A stretch of 33,604 nucleotides of DNA from Lentisphaerota bacterium (GTDB taxonomy: Bacteria; Verrucomicrobiota; Kiritimatiellia; RFP12; UBA1067): assembly GCA_015061665.1 (NCBI GenBank), contig SUWC01000032.1, positions 1 through 33,604 on the forward strand, in the 5' to 3' direction. Numbering within the stretch: position 1 is the stretch's first letter; each line of letters starts with the position of its first letter. The position numbers and the translations under genes are program-made. The notes beneath the pieces are model-generated. The model did no database searches, was not told the origin of the DNA, and saw only the letters and a program-made list of their open reading frames with translations. Below are positions 18,891-28,052 of this stretch, piece after piece.

Positions 18891-21605
18891 CTACTCCTTG
18901 TATATGTGATTTGCGGATTCCTTACCGCACGGCAATTCTGCTTCGCGCGGCATGGTCCAGTCTGTGATGAATTTCAACGTGAAAACCGCACTCCACCCAA
19001 AGTCGCAGGTGCCAAGAGGTTCCCCTGTTCGTGAATTGTAGTTCTCGTGGATTGACGGCTTGTAGGAGTCAACCCAGTGCAAGAGCGTAGCCCGTCCGGC
19101 ATTTGCCGTCTCCTCGTGGCCATAGAACTTAAGCCCTTTGAGCGCAAAATATGCGACATTCAACCATGTTCGTCCACGCCAGTAGACATCCGGCTTGTAT
19201 TCCGGATGATCGTAAGAAACCGTCGGCCAGCCTGGCTCCAGGCGCTTGGCCTGCCGCGCCATGGCCGCCGCTCGCGCGTTTGAAGCTGTGCCGATGAAGA
19301 GCGGCATGAACGAAGCCGGCGAAAGAACGCGAGAAAAACCTCTCTTCTCCATGTCCCAATCGTAATAGCAGCCGTCGACGTCGTCCCAAAGGCGACCCTC
19401 GACACGCGAGGCAAGATCGACGGCCTCTTTTTCCCACAATTCACTCTCGGCACCGAGTCGAAGTCTTGCGGCGATATCGCGCAACGACCGATAGTAGAGA
19501 ACCATCCAGCAATTGAGGTCGATAGGTAGCACTTTGGCGGGATTGCCATCCCAACGCGGAGAATCGTCCCAGCCGGACTCCCATCCGCAGTACTGTCTTC
19601 TCAGCGCGGGGTTGTCGGAGTTTCCGTCGTAGTGGAACATTCTCTCGTCCTGCGAAAACCTTTTCGTCCGCCAAAACTTTTCGTACCGTTTCAACGATTC
19701 GTACGCCTTGCCGAGAAATGCATCGTCTGGAGCGGCTCGGTCCATGGCCCACACAGCCCACCCCCAAACCGGCGGCTTTGTGCAGCCGCGGAACACTCCT
19801 TCCGCAGGATCTTCGAACACCACGTCCGGCAGCATCCCGTCCTCGCCCTGGAATTTCTCCATGATGAGGAATTGTTCCCTGGCGAGGTCAGGATCCCATC
19901 GCACTATCGCCATCGCATGGAATGCGCTGTCCCAATTCCACACGCCTCTGAACACGCCCGTCGCGGACGGTTCAACACCTCTTAATGGTGCCCACTGAAC
20001 GTTGGCACCGGATACCGTGTCAATCTTCAACGTCTCTTTTGCGCGGCGCAAAAGGCCTTCTTCGCCGCCCGACTCCAGCAGGCAGCCGTTCATAGCCCAG
20101 AATTCGCCGGAGAGATTGCCGTTCTTGTCCGTAAGCTCGAGATATCCCGTGTCGCCCGTGAAATAGACTTTTAGATGAAAGGCTCCGTCGGCGCCATACC
20201 AGCAAGTAGAAGCGATTTTGTGTTCGCCGACATACGCGCCAGGGTGCTCGTACGCCTCTGGATCGACCCTGATCAGGCCCCTCTGCCACAGTCCAAGACG
20301 GCTCCTTGCGGTTCCAGCTGCAAAATGCTGCTTTCCAGCCCTCGTCTCGATCATGCACGCATATACATTGTCGTCGCCCAACTGGTAGCTAAATGACTTG
20401 AATCCACGTGGATTGTCCTTGAATGTAAAAGAGTGAAGCTCCGGTCCGCGGTCGTCGCATGCACCGGGGCGGCGTTCGTAATTGACGCCGGGAAGCTTGA
20501 TTTCAAGCGAAGCGATCTTGGCGCGTAGCGCGGCGAGCGCAACCGGGTTCTCGGGAATGGGCGCATCATTGGACTTCACAGACGGAAGAAGATGCTCCCA
20601 TACGAGTGAAAGCTCCTTCTGCATGTCGGAGAGACCCGCGTTGACTGAAACGACCATGTCGCATTCGGGCATGACGACTGTGAGCTGCCCGGCGGCGCCG
20701 TCGGCGCGATACGCCCCGTGGCGGCAGCGCCAGAACTGGAAGCCGTAGCCCTGTTCCCAGTCGGTGCCTTCTCCGAGGGCCTTCACGCCGACGTTGCCCC
20801 AGCCGCTCCACGTGTGGCGCGTCGTCGCAAGCGCAACCCAGTCCGGCGAGAGGACGCGTTCGGCACCCCATGTGCCATGCTGGAGATACAGCTGTCCAAA
20901 GCGCGCAAGCTCGCGAGTCGTCATGTTCATCCCCCAGCCGCCACACGCGATTCCCTGTGGCGAGGTGGTTGACCAGGCAGACGTGATGCCGATCTTGTCG
21001 AACATGCGTTCTTTGAGGAAGTCCATTAGCTTGCGACCGGTGCGCTTCTCGACAATCGCCGCAAGCATGTAGGTCGCATCCGAATCGTAGCGAAAGCAGG
21101 TGCCGGGCGTCTTCACGAAGTCCTTGGAGAGGAACTCCCCGACCCAGTCGCCGTCGTCCCTCAGAAGATGGTCCTTCTTGCCGACGTTCATCGTGAGCAG
21201 GTCGCGCACGCGAAGCTGGCGGAGATTGTCGGACGGATTCGCAGGAAGCTCTTCCGGGAATATGTCGGCTATCCGCTCGTCGATGTCGATCTTTCCGTCG
21301 TCGGCGAGAAAGCCGACAGCGGTCGATGTAAAGCTCTTTGAGTGGGAGTAGAGCATGTGCGGCTCGTTCAGCGTGTCGAATGGCTTCCAGCTGCCCTCGG
21401 CTATCGTTTTGCCGTGGCGGACGATGACAAAGCCGTGAACGCTCCCTTCCTTCCCGCCGTCGAACGTCTTTTCGCACGCGTCGATCCAGCCGATGATAGC
21501 CTGCGAGTCGACACCCTGCGACTCGGGGGTCGCGTACTCCATCTCGGCATTGCACAAAACAGCGTACAAAGCGCAGCCGAGCGTAACGATGGCTTTTGAA
21601 TTCAT
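18891..21605 (-). CDS. Fusion protein: serine beta-lactamase-fold hydrolase joined to a GH63/trehalase-like (alpha/alpha)6 domain
   Basis: I start at the ATG at 21605 (904 residues), which opens a signal peptide (MNSKAIVTLGCALYAVLC). Residues ~28-370 form a class C beta-lactamase/esterase-type domain: SHSK (S87, K90) as SxxK, YDS at Y173 as the tyrosine motif, and DGAAGQLTVVMPE late in the domain. A beta-rich region follows (~370-545). Residues ~550-890 match GH63/GH37-like glycosidases: GVFRGVWNWDSAFHAM, KPPVWGWAVWAMDR, GWESGWDDSPRW (acid near D680) and HENYNSRTGEP (base E854). Both catalytic sets look intact. The reading frame runs across the junction without a stop. It lies 11 bp after GH127 with no clear RBS, so it is probably translated by coupling. 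Substrates of both halves are unknown. Confidence 0.85.
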   Translation of the reverse strand: MNSKAIVTLGCALYAVLCNAEMEYATPESQGVDSQAIIGWIDACEKTFDGGKEGSVHGFVIVRHGKTIAEGSWKPFDTLNEPHMLYSHSKSFTSTAVGFLADDGKIDIDERIADIFPEELPANPSDNLRQLRVRDLLTMNVGKKDHLLRDDGDWVGEFLSKDFVKTPGTCFRYDSDATYMLAAIVEKRTGRKLMDFLKERMFDKIGITSAWSTTSPQGIACGGWGMNMTTRELARFGQLYLQHGTWGAERVLSPDWVALATTRHTWSGWGNVGVKALGEGTDWEQGYGFQFWRCRHGAYRADGAAGQLTVVMPECDMVVSVNAGLSDMQKELSLVWEHLLPSVKSNDAPIPENPVALAALRAKIASLEIKLPGVNYERRPGACDDRGPELHSFTFKDNPRGFKSFSYQLGDDNVYACMIETRAGKQHFAAGTARSRLGLWQRGLIRVDPEAYEHPGAYVGEHKIASTCWYGADGAFHLKVYFTGDTGYLELTDKNGNLSGEFWAMNGCLLESGGEEGLLRRAKETLKIDTVSGANVQWAPLRGVEPSATGVFRGVWNWDSAFHAMAIVRWDPDLAREQFLIMEKFQGEDGMLPDVVFEDPAEGVFRGCTKPPVWGWAVWAMDRAAPDDAFLGKAYESLKRYEKFWRTKRFSQDERMFHYDGNSDNPALRRQYCGWESGWDDSPRWDGNPAKVLPIDLNCWMVLYYRSLRDIAARLRLGAESELWEKEAVDLASRVEGRLWDDVDGCYYDWDMEKRGFSRVLSPASFMPLFIGTASNARAAAMARQAKRLEPGWPTVSYDHPEYKPDVYWRGRTWLNVAYFALKGLKFYGHEETANAGRATLLHWVDSYKPSIHENYNSRTGEPLGTCDFGWSAVFTLKFITDWTMPREAELPCGKESANHIYKE

Positions 21606-21616
21606 GATCAGTTCAA

Positions 21617-23560
21617 TTACGGTGTGTACTCTATCGGGAACCATGTACGGTAGAAGTTGTCGCGCGTCCATGTGTCGCCGGCCGAAGCGTAGTCGCAGAG
21701 GGACACGGTCGTCTGCAGCGAGGCCTCGGGATTCTCGGAGTGAGAACCTATGGGAAGCGTCGCGGAGAACGCCATCCAGATGTCGTCAGAGGGGGTGCGC
21801 ACCGGCGCGAACGTCGACATGATCTGCCCGTCCTTGACTCCGGGCCTGAAAGGCTCGGTCATGTCGCCGTCGCCGAACCGGCTGTCGCGGGCCAGGAGCA
21901 CAGGTCCGCGAGTGAACGCGATGTGATGGTCGAGCGTATGTGCGACGACAGGCATGTCGAACTTGATTTCGACAACATCTCCAAACCGCCATTCGTGTTC
22001 GACCGTGAAATAACTGCCGCTCTTTACGCCGTCCAGCGCCTTCCCGTTCAACTTGACATCCGCCTTGCCGCACCATGCCGGAATGCGCAGCTTGAGCGGG
22101 ATTTCGCCAACTCCCTCCGTGTGGCTCACGATGCGAACGGAATCCATTCGCGGATAGAGCGAATACATGTCGAACGCGACTTTGCGTCCATCCGGGAATT
22201 CACCCTTCACAAGCGCGGAGGCGTAGAAGTTGAATATCGCCGAGCCGTCTTTCGCGCGGAACAACTCGTCCAGGAAGCACAGGAATCCGCGCGGACCGTT
22301 GGCGGTGCAGCAGTCGACGTGCATGTAGCAGTGGTGCTGCCCATGGTAGCGGTTGCCTGAAAGCGGCGTGTAACCCGCGAACTCGGAACCGTCCGGCTTC
22401 ATCGCCGCGAGGTAGGCGTTGTAGAACGTCTTTTCGATTTCGTCCGCCCATTTCGGATCCCCCGTAATGTCGAGGAGTTTCTGGCAGAGCCGCATCCATG
22501 TGATAGTGACGCAAGTCTCCTGAAGGCGCATGTACGGCAGATGCTGCTTTCCCGCGCCATGGAACCACGCCTCGCTAGATGTACACCCTCCCGCCAGATT
22601 CACTTCCTCCTTCACAATGTCTCCTGCGGTCATCACCGCCGCGCGAATGATGTCTTCGGCATGGATTGGACACGAGACGTCGGACAAGAGACGGGGCGAC
22701 GAGGAAATCACTTCGAAATATTCGAGCAGTCCCTGGTAGCAGCTCATCATTTCGTACGCCTTGCTCCGTCCATGCTTGCACACATACGCCCATTCTGCAT
22801 CATTCCTGTAGCCAGGATCGTTGCGATCGGCCACGGAAACGCCGTCGAGAGCCTTGTCGACAAGCCGGGGGCCTTTTTTCGGTTCTGCCATTCCCTTGAC
22901 AATGTAAGTTGCGAAGTCTAGATATTTCTTTTCGCCTGTACGATTGTAAAGCCATACGACAGGTTCTAGGATTGATGAACTCGCATAGCCTGACCAATTG
23001 CCGGTCTGCCACACTTCGCGTCCGCGTTTGCCGTCCGGCCCAATTTCGGCAATTACGTAGTCGCAAAGCCTCTTCGCCGCCTCCAGCGCACGAGAGGCGT
23101 CGTCTTCCTCCAACTGATTCTTCAAGTCATAATAATGGAGTAGCCCCATCATCGTGTACTTCATGCCCCACACATCCCAGCCCTCGCCGCAGCGGAGCTC
23201 TTCTGGGTAATTTCCAATGTAACCGCTTGCCTCCTGCGACGCGAGGACCCAATCCACGCCCCGTTCAATCTTGGAACAAAGCTCCTCCGCAACTTTACAC
23301 TTCCCGTCTGCCGCATATCGCAAATACGGCACCGCCGAATGCATCCACTTGCCCCAGAACTCGGTCTGCCACCAGCCGCACCGTTCGGTCTTCTCCATGA
23401 ACGGCGCGGTGATGTATTCAACATCCTGCGCGGCGACGTGGTTCTCGATCATCCTGTCGAGCCTCACGCCAAGCTCGCCTTTTAGACGCACTTCGCTTCC
23501 GCTGGCAAATGCCGGGACTGCTGCAAGGGCAAACGTTGTCGCAAGAATGCTTTTCCCCAT
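21617..23560 (-). CDS. GH127-type beta-L-arabinofuranosidase (DUF1680)
   Basis: I start at the ATG at 23560 (647 residues), with GGAAGG 7 nt upstream; a longer frame reaches 23605 with no support. A signal peptide (MGKSILATTFALAAVPAFAS) leads into an (alpha/alpha)6 barrel. The metal and catalytic site of this family is recognisable: ETC at residues 348-350 and the double cysteine of DCCTANGPR at 417-418. These correspond to the Glu/Cys zinc ligands and the nucleophilic cysteine described for HypBA1. C-terminal beta domains follow (IPLKLRIPAWC; HHIAFTRGPVLLA). The family releases L-arabinofuranose from arabinooligosaccharides or hydroxyproline-linked arabinans, or acts on related sugars. It lies 20 bp after the TIM-barrel hydrolase. 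Confidence 0.92.
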   Translation of the reverse strand: MGKSILATTFALAAVPAFASGSEVRLKGELGVRLDRMIENHVAAQDVEYITAPFMEKTERCGWWQTEFWGKWMHSAVPYLRYAADGKCKVAEELCSKIERGVDWVLASQEASGYIGNYPEELRCGEGWDVWGMKYTMMGLLHYYDLKNQLEEDDASRALEAAKRLCDYVIAEIGPDGKRGREVWQTGNWSGYASSSILEPVVWLYNRTGEKKYLDFATYIVKGMAEPKKGPRLVDKALDGVSVADRNDPGYRNDAEWAYVCKHGRSKAYEMMSCYQGLLEYFEVISSSPRLLSDVSCPIHAEDIIRAAVMTAGDIVKEEVNLAGGCTSSEAWFHGAGKQHLPYMRLQETCVTITWMRLCQKLLDITGDPKWADEIEKTFYNAYLAAMKPDGSEFAGYTPLSGNRYHGQHHCYMHVDCCTANGPRGFLCFLDELFRAKDGSAIFNFYASALVKGEFPDGRKVAFDMYSLYPRMDSVRIVSHTEGVGEIPLKLRIPAWCGKADVKLNGKALDGVKSGSYFTVEHEWRFGDVVEIKFDMPVVAHTLDHHIAFTRGPVLLARDSRFGDGDMTEPFRPGVKDGQIMSTFAPVRTPSDDIWMAFSATLPIGSHSENPEASLQTTVSLCDYASAGDTWTRDNFYRTWFPIEYTP

Positions 23561-23580
23561 GATTTTACCTTCCGTCGTTT

Positions 23581-26322
23581 CTAGCGTAAGATTTCGTAGT
23601 GGCAAGTCGCCTCGGCGGGGTCACGTGCGGTATTCGCGACAAAGGAGACTTCGCCGCCATTCTGGACGACCTTCACCTTCGCACGGCGCGTGCCGTCCGC
23701 CGAGAGCGCATATATCTTGCACGGCTTCGTGTCGACGAACTTGAGCGTCACTTCCACCGCGCTCCGACGCATGAGGTGCGGGAGTCGTCCCCACTTGAGG
23801 AGCACCTTCTTCGTGGCATCCGCATAGACAGTCCCTTCGTCCTGAACGTCCGCGACATGCGTGAAGAGAAGACGTCTGGACGACGCGACCGGCAAATCGT
23901 CGAGCGCACTAACCCATACCGCCGCCGGAACTTTTCCGTCGAGCTTCGCCGCAAGCGGTCCGATTGTGCGCATACCCGCTTCCGCGAAAAAGCCGACTGT
24001 GCGGGGCGTGTTGACGCCGAAGAGCCGACTTTTGCGATTGACGACCACCTGCCCGTCGCCGGGACGCCTGCCTTCGGCCCACTTGCGGTAGTCGTCCGAC
24101 GTGCGCGAATAGATTTCAGGGAAGATTCCGCCCGATGACGCCTCGGCAGGCATCGCCTCGGCGACAAGCGTGCCAAAGCGAGCAAACCAGCCATACCACA
24201 TATCCCTGACGTCCGGATGCGGGCCGCAGCGGAAATCGATGCGAAGCGCCTTCTCGGGCAGGACAACCGCATGCTTTCCCGAGAGCGGCTTCATGTCCCC
24301 GCGCATGTACAGCATCGTGACTGCGCGTTCCGTCGCGCGCTGGAGCGGATCATTGGCGACATCGAAGTAGCTGATCGGCCGCGACGTGAGAAGTCCGTCC
24401 GCGCTGTGGCTCCAGGCGAACCGCCAGATACCGTCGTACTCCTGGAGCGCCGCCTGCGCGCCTAGCATCATGCCGCCGACGCCGCGGAACTGGCCGGGGC
24501 CCGAATAGTTGAATTCGGTCAGCGTGAACGGGCGGTCGAGCAGTCGATGCCTGGCTACCGCCTCGAAACCGATGTTCGAGCCGCAGACGGGATTGGCGTT
24601 CGGGCACTTGCTGGGCAGGTTCCAGCTTCGCTCGAGAAACTCGGGGTGGTCGACGTAGAAATGGTCGTCGACATAGTCGTAGTGGGTGCGCGCGAGCTGG
24701 TAGTGGATTGGATTGTTCCAGCCGGAGTGGTCGGTCAGAAGGACCTGGGACTTGATCTCTTCGCGAATGAAGGCCGTCATCCTCTTTGCAAATGAAATTT
24801 CGACATCGGCGAGAAAAAGCGAATAGGCGCAGTTCTGCGGCGAATTCTCACGGCAGTTGTCCGGCACCTTGTCCGTGATATTGGCATACGTCCTGGGCTC
24901 TTTCGCCTTGTGCGCGGCAAGCCACTTCCCCCATGCCGTCTTCGCCTCCGGCAGATTCTTCATGAAGCCGTAGCCGTAGTTCCCCGGGTTGCCCTCGTTG
25001 ACAAGCGCGAGGAATGCGAAAGCGGGCTCGTCGGCCCAGCGGCGGCCTGTCCCGGGATTGACGTGCCCAAGAAGCTGTCGCGAAAAATCGAGGTAGTTCC
25101 TGAAGGCGCCTTCATGGAACAACACGAGTTCCTTGTACTCCTGCATTGGCACGCGGCCGTCTCGGTCGATGCCGCAGGAACGCCATGGGATGTCCCGCGA
25201 CACGAAAAGGTCCGTGGTCAGGTAGATGCCGTGGCGGATGCAGGCGTTCAGGAGGTTGTCGAGCTCGGCCATCTTCTCCGGACGGATCGTCGTGCCGTCC
25301 TTCTGGTCGCAGAGCTCGCGCTCGTAGTGGTGTATGCGCAACGCGTTGTAGCCGAGGCGCGAAAGACGCGTCGCAAGCTCCTCGGCGTCGGCGGCGCTCA
25401 TGTAGTTCGCGGAGAAGCATAGGTTGACGCCGTAGAAGCGCTGCTTGACGCCGGGCTTCCCGGCGAACTCGAAATGGTCGCCCCTGCGGACGACGCGTCC
25501 GTGCTTCCCGGCGGGCGCGTCAATCCACCCTGCGGCGGAAAAGTCGAGCGCTGAGCCGGCCTTGACGGCCGTCGTGTCCCTGACCGGTACCCATTCGTCG
25601 CTCGCCTGCACGACGTAGCTGCTGTTTCGGAGGAGATTCGCGATGCCGCGCATTGTCATCGAAAAGGTCCGTCTTTCGCCGGCCTTGAGCCTGCCGTCGC
25701 CGATCGCCATGCGCAGCGAGAAACATGGATTGTTCCACTGGCGGTCGTCCTGCACCATGCACCGCGCGGGCCGCTCGAGCTTTATGCGAAGGGGGGCACC
25801 GGCCGGAGCAGCGATTCCCAGCGTGTCGCAAGTTGCGTTGCCCAAATGGGTGACGCCGTATTCCTGCGGCAGCTCCACCGTCTTGCCGTCGAAGATGACC
25901 TTCCCCGCCGAGGCGTTGGAGGCATACTGTTCGCAAGGAAGCGTCCAAGCGAGGCAGACCCCCTTGCCGTCGAAGTCCTTGACTGCGGAAAACTCCCATG
26001 TGAAGTACGCCGCGGGTTCGTTAGTCGCGGCATCGCGGCGGAAGTCATACGTCACTTTTCCGCGCACGATTGGGAGGTCGTCATTGCCGACGATCTGAAA
26101 GGTGCGCGTCCAAGGTCCGTTGGCGCAATCGTCTTCGTCGTTCCATCCACCGAAGACGCGGCAGCGAGTCCAGCTTGCGTCGAAAAGCGTTGGCTCAAGG
26201 CGATTGTCGGGATTGGCGACAAAGGCAAATCCGCCGCCGTTCGAGGCGGCGAGATCTCCGACAGCGGCCCGGCAGAAACCAGACGAGCATGCGACGAGGA
26301 GTGCAAGGCAGCACTTCTTCAT
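23581..26322 (-). CDS. Secreted clan GH-A-like TIM-barrel glycoside hydrolase with N-terminal beta domains
   Basis: The protein has 913 residues with a signal peptide at ~1-20 (MKKCCLALLVACSSGFCRAA). Residues ~25-290 are beta-rich and may bind substrate. A (beta/alpha)8 barrel follows from ~295: RFYGVNLCFSANYM, LRIHHYE, GIYLTTDLF, FLALVNEGN (E443, likely acid/base) and FTLTEFNYSGPGQF (E603, likely nucleophile). The NE and TEF motifs at strands 4 and 7 are the clan-A hallmark. The C-terminal ~250 residues are beta-rich. The exact family (GH5-, GH42- or GH39-like) cannot be settled by eye. The ATG overlaps the upstream stop as ATGA. AAGGA lies about 8 nt upstream. Confidence 0.83.
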   Translation of the reverse strand: MKKCCLALLVACSSGFCRAAVGDLAASNGGGFAFVANPDNRLEPTLFDASWTRCRVFGGWNDEDDCANGPWTRTFQIVGNDDLPIVRGKVTYDFRRDAATNEPAAYFTWEFSAVKDFDGKGVCLAWTLPCEQYASNASAGKVIFDGKTVELPQEYGVTHLGNATCDTLGIAAPAGAPLRIKLERPARCMVQDDRQWNNPCFSLRMAIGDGRLKAGERRTFSMTMRGIANLLRNSSYVVQASDEWVPVRDTTAVKAGSALDFSAAGWIDAPAGKHGRVVRRGDHFEFAGKPGVKQRFYGVNLCFSANYMSAADAEELATRLSRLGYNALRIHHYERELCDQKDGTTIRPEKMAELDNLLNACIRHGIYLTTDLFVSRDIPWRSCGIDRDGRVPMQEYKELVLFHEGAFRNYLDFSRQLLGHVNPGTGRRWADEPAFAFLALVNEGNPGNYGYGFMKNLPEAKTAWGKWLAAHKAKEPRTYANITDKVPDNCRENSPQNCAYSLFLADVEISFAKRMTAFIREEIKSQVLLTDHSGWNNPIHYQLARTHYDYVDDHFYVDHPEFLERSWNLPSKCPNANPVCGSNIGFEAVARHRLLDRPFTLTEFNYSGPGQFRGVGGMMLGAQAALQEYDGIWRFAWSHSADGLLTSRPISYFDVANDPLQRATERAVTMLYMRGDMKPLSGKHAVVLPEKALRIDFRCGPHPDVRDMWYGWFARFGTLVAEAMPAEASSGGIFPEIYSRTSDDYRKWAEGRRPGDGQVVVNRKSRLFGVNTPRTVGFFAEAGMRTIGPLAAKLDGKVPAAVWVSALDDLPVASSRRLLFTHVADVQDEGTVYADATKKVLLKWGRLPHLMRRSAVEVTLKFVDTKPCKIYALSADGTRRAKVKVVQNGGEVSFVANTARDPAEATCHYEILR

Positions 26323-28052
26323 GACCTTTGTCCTTTCCCCGGCGAGGCGAAGCAGACCTTTTTCAATCGTGCGGCAAGATCGAATCCGTCATATCCCTTG
26401 ATTACAAGCGGACGTGTCCGCCACGCCTCCAGTTCCGCCGCCACCCTCGCGTCGGGATGTGCCGAGAGAATCGACCTGAGCGCCATAAGCGCGTACGACA
26501 GCGCCTGGAAGCGGTAGAGATCTGCGCTCTCGTAGGCGCGGCATCCGGCGATGTCGCGGGTAAATCCTCCGGCGTTGTCCTTTACGATTTCCACAAGCGG
26601 CGCAACAGACTTCACGTCTTGGAAGCGCCCAAGAAGCGCAATCGCCTTGAAGCGGTTCGGTATCGCCTTTTCAATCACGGGGTCGATCTCGCATCCCGGC
26701 TCCGCGACGAGACGACGCAGCACCGGAACGCACCGCTCGTCCTTCATGAGCCCGAGCGCCACCGCGTAGTTCGCGGCGAATCTGCCGCCGGCGGACATCT
26801 CCTCGGCAAGCGCGTCGGCGAGCGGACGCCCCTTGCCGTCCATGGCGCGCTTCCACGCCGTCCAGTATGCGTAGGCCGAGCGTTCGCACGGCGCGTTCTC
26901 GGATTTCGCGAACCACCACTCCGGCGTACGCGCGATGTCGCGCCGCAGCTCCTCCACGACCTGCCTGTCTGAATACGGCTCAAAGGCATAGCCGTGGTAT
27001 GTGGTGACGATTGTCTTCAGCGGACGCCGCAACGTCCTCGCCTTCTCGATAAGCGGCTTTAGCTCCTTGTACGGAACATCCTTCACCGCCACGCCTTTTT
27101 CGATCGCCAGCTTCGCCGCAAACGCCGCGACCTTGCCCGCCTTGCGTAGCTCGCCTTGCATGCGAAGTCCCCCTCCAAGATCATGCGCCACGCCGAAGTG
27201 CTTCGAGGGGCATAGAAGGTTTGCCACTCCCTTGACGACAATAGTCTGGTACGAGATCGTCGATGGATAGCCGAACATCGGCAAATCGCAGAGGAACTTC
27301 CAATTCTGAATCGCCTCGCTTTCGAACGCCACCGCACGGTCTGTCACGGGAAGATCCTCCGGCGTCCAGGCGTAGAAGATCGGATCGTCAACCGGAGTGT
27401 CCGCCAGCACTTCCGCCAGGGTCTGGATTCGCTCGGTTACGTAGCGAGGCTCCTCCCTCGCGCCAACCATAGGCGACGGACGCAGAATCCGCTGCTTAGC
27501 CCTGTTCTGGCACCAGAACCGATGCCGCCCGCAATTCAGCTTCATCGCCGTCGCGGCAAGCGCATCAAGTGAATCCGTCGAGGTGTCTTCCTGGTAATTG
27601 CGGTAGATCGGACGGATTCCGCCGCCGGCGTTCATCCAACTCTCCGCGCGCGAACACGGAGCCATCGTGCCGTCGAAATCGCATCCGCGGCGCAAAGGGA
27701 GTTTCACGAGCGCACCGACGGTGGCGTTCCCGCTGGAGTCGATGACAATCTTTGCAGACGCCTTGCGGACCGTTCCGTTCGTTACGTAGGTGACACCCGC
27801 TATGCGCTTCCCCTGCCTCCTCGCTCCGATAACGGCGGCTTCGTACGCGACTTCGCCTTTCCCGGCGGACTTTTCGTAGTCATGCAGAAGCTTCGGGATG
27901 TCTCCGCCGAAGGAGATGCATCCGATCGTGCCTACGCCGCCCATTCCGTTCAGGCGCTCTATGCCGAGCGTCCTGAGTCCGCATTCGACGCAAGTCCTGA
28001 ACGCCTCGGCTCCGGCCGTGCCGAGCCCTACGACTATGACATCGTATTCCAC
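26319..28052 (-). CDS. FAD-dependent oxidoreductase (FAD_oxidored/GidA-like superfamily) with C-terminal helical repeats
   Basis: The protein has 577 residues and starts at a GTG (28052) with AGGAGG (28065-28060) 7 nt upstream. Both lie inside the 3' end of the preceding gene, giving a 19-bp overlap. The dinucleotide-binding motif GLGTAG is at residues 9-14, and LNGMGGVGT and VIDSSGNATVGAL follow. KGVANLLCPSKHFGV and the nearby AHDLGGGLRMQGELRKAGKVAA are typical of the second half of this FAD family. Residues ~430-550 look like alpha-helical HEAT-type repeats (ERCVPVLRRLVAEPG; VKSVAPLVEIVKD). No signal peptide is seen. The family oxidises or reduces small polyols or sugars in some relatives; the substrate here is unknown. 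Confidence 0.87.
   Translation of the reverse strand: MEYDVIVVGLGTAGAEAFRTCVECGLRTLGIERLNGMGGVGTIGCISFGGDIPKLLHDYEKSAGKGEVAYEAAVIGARRQGKRIAGVTYVTNGTVRKASAKIVIDSSGNATVGALVKLPLRRGCDFDGTMAPCSRAESWMNAGGGIRPIYRNYQEDTSTDSLDALAATAMKLNCGRHRFWCQNRAKQRILRPSPMVGAREEPRYVTERIQTLAEVLADTPVDDPIFYAWTPEDLPVTDRAVAFESEAIQNWKFLCDLPMFGYPSTISYQTIVVKGVANLLCPSKHFGVAHDLGGGLRMQGELRKAGKVAAFAAKLAIEKGVAVKDVPYKELKPLIEKARTLRRPLKTIVTTYHGYAFEPYSDRQVVEELRRDIARTPEWWFAKSENAPCERSAYAYWTAWKRAMDGKGRPLADALAEEMSAGGRFAANYAVALGLMKDERCVPVLRRLVAEPGCEIDPVIEKAIPNRFKAIALLGRFQDVKSVAPLVEIVKDNAGGFTRDIAGCRAYESADLYRFQALSYALMALRSILSAHPDARVAAELEAWRTRPLVIKGYDGFDLAARLKKVCFASPGKGQRS

Noticed and set aside
20566-21555. 329-codon minus-strand frame inside the fusion gene
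   Set aside because: It is an out-of-frame shadow of the beta-lactamase-like domain, with arginine-rich sequence typical of GC-rich alternative frames.
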